Below, in pieces: positions 55,306-64,000 of a DNA stretch of 64,000 bases. The stretch is taken from NCBI GenBank assembly GCA_030248195.1, contig JASAND010027920.1:1-64000 (forward strand), written 5' to 3'. Made by a program: the position numbers and the translations under genes. Under the pieces are notes generated by a model. It saw only the letters and a list, made by a program, of their open reading frames with translations. It made no database searches and was not told the DNA's origin. How positions within the stretch are numbered: position 1 is the first letter of the stretch; every line of letters starts with the position of its first letter. This DNA is from Trissonchulus latispiculum (lineage: Eukaryota; Nematoda; Enoplea; Enoplida; Ironidae).

Positions 55306-56664
55306 TCCGTTAGACCCCGACGGAACAGCTTTATATCAGAGAGAGATTGAAACCCAATTTTAAATCACTTCATTACACTAACAAGGAGGTTACTTACACT
55401 ATCAGCAATACCGAAATAGTCTTTTCAAATTAGTTCTTTTCTGCTTTCCACTGTGAACAACGTACGGTATGAAAATAGTTTAGCTTTAATTCGCTAACAA
55501 GAGATCTATAGACTTACTGTTTCATTAAAAGTCAAATTTTCCGCTGCTGGCTTCCGCCTGTATAGTTTGCGCACATACGCTTCTTGGTTCATTGCAATAG
55601 AATAACTTTGATATTATGTAGGTAAAGTACTACTGGTCACTGGAATATAAAAATATTTTAGATTTTCAATACCGAATACATAGAAAACTATATTAATATC
55701 AAACAGTTGCTACAAATGCTTGAAAATTAGAATGGGGGTTTCCCACCGGTGTCACCTAATATTTTCATTCTTTTTACTCCATGCTTATTGCTTTGTTGCA
55801 ATAGCTGTCCACAGTCTGAGCTGATAGCTGATCTATGTGCTCGCGGAGTAATAAGTGTCTTCCATCAGGAAGGTGCCGGCTCAGTCGAATGTTGCAATTA
55901 ACTTAAAAAATGATTCATAAATATAAATGCTTAAACTTTGCCAGCATTATGTACACGCTCCCCGCTCGCTCGAGCAAAGTTACCATAAGCTTGTAGATGT
56001 AGCGGCAGCAAAAGTTTTTGGGCTGAAAAGCAGGAAATAAAAGCATGAAATCTTACAAGGATTAGTGAAGTTATAGTAAAATACCAAAAGGAAAAAGTGC
56101 AAAAGGTTTATCAACAGAAACAGCGTTATCGTTTGCACACGAAAAGCTGAACTTCACTGGTACAATGTTGTACCGATTAATTCCAGAAACTTTTCTGGTA
56201 CGTTTGCAAAGCTTGTGCAAATTTTTTGATTTGATAAACGTAAGCGTTTCATACAACAGACATGTATTAATGGAATGGAGATTAAAAACATCCAATCGTA
56301 AAAGATAAAGTTATGGTATTAAAAGGACGTCCTATCACCACTACAAAAGGGCTTCTGTAGAAAGTGAATCGATAAGTCATTAATTTGGATAGGCATAAGA
56401 GAACTTGAAAAAGTGACGGCTTTTTAAATATTCTAAGGGCTGGCCAGATTTGAGAGATTTCAGAGATCCAGGCCAAAGGTTTTGCTATTATTAGTGAAGG
56501 AACGAGTTTAAGCTTAGGAGAGTCATGCGTGACAATGACTGACACGCAAAATCAGGGGGAGCGAACTGTAAACATCAACTGATTGTTATTTTGATGTAAA
56601 TTTGGCGGAAGCCTCGCTTGAATATTGATCGCCTAGGGTATGAAAATATTAAATGTGTGCAAGG
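55306..56664. other. Unassigned AT-rich sequence
   Basis: No gene recognised. ORFs at 56071-56545 on the - strand have no familiar motif, and I could not find in them the missing N-terminal exon of the aminotransferase. Confidence 0.4.
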
Positions 56665-57327
56665 TAGTGTTGGGCGTTGGTCGCTGCGGCCAATGGCCGG
56701 CCCGCCATTGGCCGATGGCCGATAATTTCTGGGCCAATCGGCCGTTGGCCGTTCTTTAGCCGTTGGCCGTTGGCTGTCGGCCGTAGCACGAATATTATTA
56801 TTCCATGATACGGACAAACGTATTGAAAGCGCCAGGCTTATTGTAATTGTACCCACGCTAGCATAATGTATAAACGAATATTATTCTTCCATAATACACA
56901 TACAAGGAAGTGTGAAAGGCTTCAAGCTTAACTGCATACGGAAGGGCAGAACTAGAACTTTCTAGAAAATCCAAAACAGCATATTTAGACTGATATAGAA
57001 AACAAACCAAACATTAATGCTATTTGCTTGTCGGAAAATAATTCCAACTATTCAATAGTGCTGGGTGTTTGCCGTACGACCAACGGCCGGCCAACACTCG
57101 AGTAACACGTAGGCCGTCAGCTGTCATCCGGAGATTTGCCGGACAATTGGCTCCAACTCTAACCATTTAAAATAAAGAAAAGAAAATCAGCAAAATTTTA
57201 GCAGTGTTTCGGGGTTTGCAGGAACATTTTCCAATCTAGGCTTGAAAACTACACCTTGGCCGTTCGTCGGCCAACGACCTAAAGTCCTCTCCTGGCCGAC
57301 GAAAAATCCGGCCAACGCTCAACACTA
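56665..57327. mobile_element. hAT-like element with GGCCGTTGGCC/CCAATGG subterminal repeats
   Basis: The termini are TAGTGTTGGGCGTTGG and CCAACGCTCAACACTA. The flanking 8-mers GTGCAAGG and ATGCTAGG agree at 6 of 8 positions. Subterminal GGCCAAT, GGCCGTTGGCCG and GGCCGGCC motifs cluster at both ends. A second left-type terminus TAGTGCTGGGTGTT lies at 57056, so two copies may be fused. Non-coding. Confidence 0.7.
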
Positions 57328-57550
57328 ATGCTAGGTCCGCACGTGCTGAACACTTTAATCATTTTACGCTACTGTTTGCTGCTCTATTTTTGTGTGGATA
57401 TTGCTAATGCAAATGTACATACGTTATACGTTTTAATTATTTAGTTTATTTCCACCTTTCATCAGTTTTCATTCAGTTAGATAAAGGATATGGTTTGAAA
57501 GATGGTTTTTTTACTCCTCAGTTATTCCTACCATTATGAACTATTTTTAG

Positions 57551-57832
57551 AACAGACTCCAAGATCGAAAACAACCAGCGCTACAGACCCATGGAAGTAA
57601 AGGATCAGCACCTTCGAAATTCTTTGCGGGTTACCCACGGAATCCGGCCTTTGCTCAAACGGAAGACCCAAATCTTATCATTGCCGGGCCATACGCCCTA
57701 AAATTAAACCTCTTGGACACCCCATCGGCAATGTTTCAGTGTCGGTTATGGCGAACCGGGCCCTGGCTGTCAGAATGACCAAACCGAGTCATCCACCTCC
57801 AAATCCTGATCCGAGGAACCATGTTTCGGAAG
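57551..57832 (+). CDS. Candidate 5' exon of an unknown + strand gene
   Basis: GC-richer than its surroundings, with a TTTTTAG acceptor before 57551 and a strong donor (GAAG followed by GTAAGC) after 57832. An ATG at 57748 opens 28 codons (MANRALAVRMTKPSHPPPNP...) up to the donor. Another frame is open from the acceptor to a TGA at about 57780. No family recognised and no next exon found. Weak. Confidence 0.25.
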
Positions 57833-60500
57833 GTAAGCGTGACACATATACTTGCTTGCTCTGATAAACCGATTGGTATATATTAAGGAAACTTTGCATA
57901 TTCTCTCTGACGCGCCTGGTGAGCGATAGATTTGTCCTTGAATGGCTTTAAAATCCCAGTTAACAACCCATACCTAGCCACGTGTTTGCCAGTCCGTTAT
58001 CTTCTCGTCTTTCCATTGAGAAAATTCTTTATCTTCCTTGTTTTAGTCGTTATGCAAATCATGGGAGAAAGAAAAATGGATTTGAGAACCCGTACAAGAA
58101 TTAAAAATAGTTGGTTTTAGACTTTAATTTACTTTATATTAATTTATTTTAGTTTCGTTCAAAAGTTTCCGTAGTTGGGTACAAATTACAAACAACTAGA
58201 GTTAAATGAACTTTGAAGAAGTTCATGCTAGCACTTCGGTTTAAAATTCAGTAGGTATGCACTGTATTTGCATCAAATAAGTAGCTCACGCGTGCATCTG
58301 CAGACTTGGAATATTTTCAGTTTTATTGCTTCAAAGGGAGGCTGTATTATGAAGGTTATTAGCACATACCTACGTAGCTCAGGGGTGGTTTCGCTGCAAT
58401 GTAACTGATAAAAGGTTACTATCTTCGGAATTTTATTTGGAACTTGACTTCAAAGGTTTTTAGTTAAAATTAGTATTTGGACTGGATTTAATTATTAACC
58501 GGTCTGCATTGCACTAATTTACAAACGTAATTATCACCATAATTTGTGCTTCAACAAAAATCATTAGTGGTTATCAAATGCGTTTCCTTGGTTTGACCAG
58601 GTTTAATTTAAAAAATTAAATTCAAAGGAAAATCTTGAACGTATTTGTTATAGGTGCCTGCGTAAGCTATATTTGATACGGTCTCTCCGAAACAATGATA
58701 AGAGATGGTATCCTGAATATCGTAACTTATTAAGCACATCGAGGTCTAGAACTTTGGGTTTGATGTGTCTGCTAGAATAGGTACTGAATAAAGTAATAAT
58801 CGTGCTGGATAGAAGAGCTTCCTTTTTGGAGAGGTTTCTAGGGGCTCAATTTAACCTTGACATAACAGTTTGAGTTGCAGCCACCATGTACCCCCTAAAA
58901 ACCAAAATCTCTGGTTACAAGTTATTTTGATTCAGCCCCCCCCCTCTAACTACTATGTGCCCTTAGCACGCCCATTGCTTGAGTCAGACCCAAAACCCTT
59001 TAAGTCATGATCCTTGGGTGAAGTGCTTCTTGATCCACCACTTACTATTCTTTGATCCGCTCTGGATTTTTACCGAAATCTAATTTTAAAGTGGTGTGCG
59101 CGAGGCGCGCGCGTGCGCTGTACGCCAATTTTTGAGTCATTTAAGGATATTCTCCAGAAAGTTTGCAAATTTATTCGTCTTCATGATCCACTCATCAAAA
59201 ACAATTCAAATTCCTTCTATAGCAAGAATTTTTAAAAATAAAAATTAAAAAATTAACCTGAATTTTAAGACTTGTGATGGTAGTCTGCTTCCCGTAGTCT
59301 TCTAACAGACTAGTCATCATCATAGTTTAATGCTTCAAAGCACGCAAGGCACACATTTGACCTTTCAGTGTAACCGTATATATCTGTCTGCCTGTACTTT
59401 TAGCAGACAACCAAGAAATTGAACGAAAGAAAGAAATGAAGCGAAAGAAAATAAAAGAAAAAGAAAGAAATGAAAGAAAGAAAGAAACTTTATACTGAAA
59501 TATGCGAATAGCTGTTGTGGGATACTACCCATGAAATTGTACAACTTTGAGCCATTTTGACATTTGTCTTATTCATGAATGATAAAGATGATTTCATTTT
59601 GGGCTAGCTACCCCACTAGCACAAAGTGTATAAAAGGAAGAGAAAGTGTATGTAGGTTTAGGGCAGTTGGAGTTTTGTCAGCGACGGGGTTGGGTGACAC
59701 TTGTGCGTTGGGTAGGAGAGGTGGGTACAGTTTAGGTGTACGGGAGTGGGTAACGCCCTCCCTGGTGCTCTTTGTATTTCGCTATCGTGCTCCCTCTGTA
59801 TTTTCCAGTATTTTGTATGTTTATTCTAGAGTTGGAAAGTGTATTTTGTATTCGCTGTAGTAAAATCTAGCAGTTACTTTGTCTATTAGCCATAGGAAAC
59901 GATCGCCTAGGGCGCATAGTTGACATTATTCTAGTCTACTCGCTAATCTTTGACTCTCTTTGCATCTCTTCTCACTCGGCTAGGACACGGATATCACACA
60001 CTGAACACCTACTTGCAATCGTTTACTGAAGTCCGACATAAGTTTATTATAGAGGTACACGCATAGTATCTCACACTGTATCCTAACTTTTGACCAGAAC
60101 ATAGGTTACTAGCCTCGGAAAGTTGAAAAGTAACAAATGGGAAAGGTTTGTTTGATCTTGTAAAAACGTCACCAGTTACGCTACCATAACCTAGCATATT
60201 TTTAAAAGGGTCAGATGCAGAACCACGCCCCTTTAGGGGTCCTTTTGTTTAAGCTTGTTGCTCAAGGTGTTTATGAAACACCCGAGATCCGCGGTCGAGG
60301 CTTGCATCTTAAGAACTCGGAAACTTTATGAAACTTGTCCCTATTTAATCCCACTGACGAAACTTGGCTATCTTCATTTGAAAGTATTCGTATATTTGAA
60401 AGCATGGAAAACTTCCAATGGATTTTATGGCAACCCTGATTACCTCGGCATGTATTACGGCTCCCTCAGACAAGATAAAACGGAAAGTTTGGAAAGTGTC
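57833..60500. other. Unassigned region with small repeats
   Basis: No gene recognised. It includes a (GC)-alternating stretch near 59100-59120 and an A/G-only GAAA-repeat tract at 59425-59488. A consensus TATAAAAGG lies at 59629-59637, followed by a GT-rich segment resembling a promoter or LTR start. Confidence 0.4.
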
Positions 60501-60515
60501 CTTTTATGATTTTTA

Positions 60516-60518
<3 letters not shown>

Positions 60519-60600
<82 letters not shown>

Positions 60601-60606
60601 TATATC
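60519..60606. repeat. (TA)n microsatellite
   Basis: Uninterrupted TA dinucleotides except for one CA near 60594. Confidence 0.98.
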
Positions 60607-61162
60607 AAAACAAACGTCATTGCATGATGAATCTAATGTTATTAAAAAGAGAAGATTTATCACTTCATATGAAGTTCATATGGGTAATAATTTAGGATGA
60701 GGTGCCGAAGTAATATACGACATCGCCGTTTGATAATTCAGCAGAAAGGAAGGTATCAGAAACTGATACTGTTTACTGTAACATTTAAACGACAGGAATG
60801 CAATGCAAACAATAGCATCTAAACCAGATGGTTCTGAGAAAATTTCTGGATGGGCAGAGCAAAAGTATACATACAGGTTCACAGTCCAAATCCAGCCACA
60901 CAGTGGAATGCTAAAGTTCCATTGAACAATGATTTGTACGCAAATTTAATTATTGTAGACGGAAATCCATTGTAGGAGAGCCTAAAATATCATAAAAAAA
61001 GTTTCTAAAATTTCAAAACCACCTAATTGTTTAAACTACAGTAAATCGATGCAGTTAAACGCAGAAATAATGCTGTCGGATAACTACAACAATTGCAAAT
61101 TATGGCCTATTAAGCTTATTTTTGTCGAACCATTTTTATTATTTCACAAAGCAGGAGCTTTA

Positions 61163-63713
61163 CTAAAACCCGACCTCAACTCCATCCAAAACTTCACTGC
61201 ATTCAGTCTGAATCAAAGCTTCATCAATTTTGGCTCCATTTTGCACAGCCTTTAGCGGTTTCGCTCCGTCAAAATTAACGAAACAAAACCTTACAGTAAG
61301 GTCCAGGGGATCCCTGACAAAATGTGGCCCACACGGCATCAACTTAAAATAAAACATTTTAGGTACATGGCAAATCCCACCCTCGTCGCCAATTTTAAAC
61401 ATACAATGTATTGTGCTTGCACTATAACTCTAAAAGTCTAATCTAACTCCACCTAACTCTCAGTACTTGCAAAGTTAGCATTACGTTACTCTTTAATAAC
61501 TACAGCAAGGCAACATAGTACAAACAAGAGTACATAATATAAGAGTAAGAAATTCTTACACTACCATGCACAAATCATGCTAGGCATGCTCGGTGCGTAA
61601 GTCGGCACCCCCCCCCCGCAAAGTCTCGCCGGGTGGGGTCCCACTTAGCAGTAATTACACGCTTTCATATAAGCGTGTGTCTGCTCGCTGATTCATCCAT
61701 TAGCCTAAGGCTTACTGTAGGTAATTTATTAGTAATTTTAATTAATTAATTATAACTTTAATTGGCGTAATGCAATTAAAAACTAATTCTACAACTTTGT
61801 AGCATTTTTCAGCTCTTTCTAATGATATAAAAATTGTTGCATTTTACAAAAATTCGAAGGAATGTAATCTGCAACAATTTTTATATCGTTGAAAAGAGCA
61901 GAAAAAATGCTACTACGTTGTAGAATTAGTTTTTTAATTGCATTACGCCAATTAAAGTTAAATTAATTAATTAAAATTACTAAAAAATTACCTACAGTAA
62001 GCCTTAGGCTAATGGGCTAATCAGCGAGCAGACACACGCTTATATGAAAGCGTGTAATTAGTGCTAAGTGGGACACCCCGATACTTTCGGGAGGGGGGTC
62101 CCGACTTAACGCACCGAGCATACCTAGCAAGATATGTACACGCTAGTGTAAGAGCTTCTTACTATTATATTATGTACTCTTGGTACAAATACTGACACTG
62201 ATGGAGCGGATTAATTTTGTCTAGATTTGCTAGAATTATCAATTATACTATTTATTTATACTAACCAACTAACACTAACTTTACGAAGCAATCACAAATT
62301 TAGATTAATCGGATGTGGACGTATATATATATATATATGGTTAAGACGATGGACTTCAGATCGAAAGGTCGGGTGTTCGATTCTCAGCTCCCACCTAATA
62401 GCTATGATGACGTTGTATATAATTGTTTCCTCTAGAAAGAAGCTTTGACCACTGCTCTGTCGGCAGGAAGAAGAGTTAAATTGGCGGACTTTGGTGCTGC
62501 CTTGCTGGGATACTACACGTTAGATAACCCTTAGTCTACTTATCATTAGGTGTAGGTCGCGGATTCCCCGATGGAAGGTGCCCCCAACCATAAGATCAAC
62601 CAACACTAACGTTGTCCACTTACTCTTCGCCAGAAGTAGTTGGGTGTCGTCTGGACTTGCTTCTCAGATCCCACCCATCTGCGCTAGAGACCGTAGTATC
62701 GCATAGAGGCCTCTACCACGCGCATGCAGATATCCCGGAACAGAAGGGTCAAGATGGAAAATCTCCGGTTATATATAATGGCATCCAGCCAACACAGTGA
62801 GATGCCAGAGTCATAACCTGATATGACTGATGGGGTTATTATGGGTGGGCACAATAAAAATTATGGGAAGCTTAAGAATTTGTCAAAATGGCTCCTTAAC
62901 TAGATTTATAAAACCGTAACTGATCAATGATCCAGCCTACCCCGACGTTGTATCTGGCCAGCATATCGTCACACATCTGTTGTCCAGTTACTATTCCCGC
63001 CTTCTTGAGAGACTCTCGAAGAGGTTCGAAATCCACCATCATATAGTAGGTACCCTCTGACAGATGAGCTCTACAGCCTCCAGATGCAGTTAATCTTCTA
63101 AAACATTACAATGAAGAGCAGTAAGCAATTTTCAATTTTGAGTTTTGTTCAAGTCAATATAAACTAAAATCTTAATTTATATTAAGTAAAGGCTTATAAG
63201 GCTGATTTATAAATAATCGTAAATTCACATTCAGAATCAAATTCCGAAATGGCTACCACGCGGCCATATTTGAAGAACCGGGTATGCCACAAGAAATGCC
63301 CAAACAACTTAAAGCTTTCTTTTACTAGCATTATTGAGCTAATAAAAAGTTGAAATAAAAATCGTATTCTTATCGTGCGATCTAGCAAAATATTTTTCCA
63401 TTAATGCCCCTTCCTTGAGAATCGAAATATCTTTTTCCCAAATCCATAAATTCTGCAATATTTAATCCCAGCGTCGGTGAAAATTAACCACACTATCAAC
63501 ATATTAGCTTGATTGGTCAAGTTTGGCAAAACGTAAAGCCAGCATACACTCAGAAGTAGCGACCGTAGTTGTGAAAGTGCCGCAATGCTAGATTCGCACT
63601 AAAACCAGTTAAATGGACCTAAGTTACCTGTGGTAGTAGGATACAACTTCTTTGAGTATGTTCCTGCAGTATGCCAAATATTGGTCCAGTTCCGTTCGGT
63701 CCGTACGCAGGCT
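61163..63713 (-). CDS. Class-I PLP-dependent aminotransferase, last three exons (copy 2, continues beyond window)
   Basis: The exons 63713-63628, 63097-62941 and 61342-61163 (TAG) have exactly the lengths and phases of copy 1 (86, 157 and 180 nt). They encode the C-terminal small domain: [36 protein letters not shown] and [19 protein letters not shown] with the conserved Arg. In the last exon eight differences from copy 1 are silent and one changes a residue (Ala/Asp), which indicates protein-level constraint. The AATAAA signal (- strand, 61135-61140) lies 23 bp past the stop, as in copy 1. Upstream exons should lie right of 64000. Confidence 0.85.
61518..62186. mobile_element. Near-perfect foldback element in the copy-2 intron
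   Basis: Arms of ~300 bp start GTAC-AAGAGTACATAATAT and run through GCTCGGTGCG, a C/G run, TTACACGCTTTCATATAAGCG and ACCTACAGTAAGCCTTAGGC, meeting near 61858. It is absent from the same intron of copy 1, so it inserted after the duplication. Non-coding. Confidence 0.85.
62325..62860 (+). mobile_element. tRNA-derived SINE-like insertion
   Basis: A tRNA-like head (62338-62397) has TGGTTAAGACGATGG (A-box-like) and GTGTTCGATTC (B box), with GGACTTCAGATC as the anticodon-arm remnant. An unrelated body follows to about 62860, where the copy-1 homology resumes. Both ends are approximate. Confidence 0.5.
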
Positions 63714-63768
63714 CTATAAAGCAGGTGCCTGCGGTAGTTCAGGCGTAAAAACTCAAGGCGGATTGATT

Positions 63769-63901
<133 letters not shown>

Positions 63902-63902
63902 C

Positions 63903-64000
63903 ACCGTAAAACTGTAGAATCAGGAATTCTGCAGAATTACTGAAATTTTCAGGAATTCTACAGAATTACTGAACATTTCAGTAAAACTGTAGAATTACGG
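63903..64000. repeat. CCGTAAAACTGTAG inverted/tandem repeat
   Basis: CCGTAAAACTGTAGAAT at the left and ACTGTAGAATTACGG at the window edge enclose repeats of CAGAATTACTGAA and AGGAATTCT. It is probably part of a short satellite or the start of another foldback, cut by the window. Confidence 0.5.

Noticed and set aside
60466..60700. Tyr-Ile repeat ORFs, also at 63599-63909
   Set aside because: Translations of (TA)n tracts.

Overview
This is nuclear DNA of an intron-containing eukaryote, most likely an invertebrate animal. The evidence is split genes with GT/AG introns, a CR1/L2-type LINE, a Ty3/Gypsy element, several hAT-like non-autonomous transposons, tRNA-derived SINEs and long microsatellites. 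I cannot assign the species. Most of the 64 kb is repetitive and only three host genes can be read with confidence.

Layout. (1) 1-1.8 kb holds transposon ends, a tandem pair of ~140-bp units bounded by palindromes, and a long inverted-repeat element. (2) 1.8-8.1 kb, + strand: a glutathione S-transferase gene in four exons. Its C-terminal domain is intact, its N-terminal exon looks damaged, and its introns contain transposons. (3) 9.4-12.8 kb: a hAT-like miniature element and a 5'-truncated, broken LINE on the - strand. (4) 14.8-32.4 kb: a ~17.6-kb LTR retrotransposon with ~1.16-kb LTRs. It has gag, protease and the start of reverse transcriptase, but RNase H and integrase are missing. In their place is ~6 kb of unrecognised, broken coding sequence. 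(5) 33.3-47.7 kb, - strand: a class-I PLP-dependent aminotransferase gene. I assembled ten consecutive exons, all phase-compatible, from exon 47533-47667 down to a stop at 33325. Its introns are filled with nested foldback elements, hAT-like elements, a SINE and an LTR-like miniature element. (6) 47.7-49.8 kb: a hAT-like element with (GGCTC)n ends, then AT-rich sequence. (7) 49.8-55.3 kb: no convincing genes, but an exceptional density of short stem-loops, including two sets in which the loop is constant and the stem varies. (8) 55.3-60.7 kb: mostly unassigned, with one hAT-like element and one weak candidate exon. (9) 60.7-64 kb: a second tandem copy of the 3' end of the aminotransferase gene. 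Three exons match the first copy in length and phase, and its intron carries an extra foldback element and a SINE.

Most likely novelty: the hairpin field at 49.8-55.3 kb with an invariant TTGTTA(C) loop; the unknown module in the giant LTR element; and hAT-like elements that share one design but carry a different GC-rich subterminal motif in each family. The aminotransferase duplicates appear to be under protein-level selection, and one exon has a 138-bp identical tract suggesting gene conversion. All alignments and counts were made by eye.
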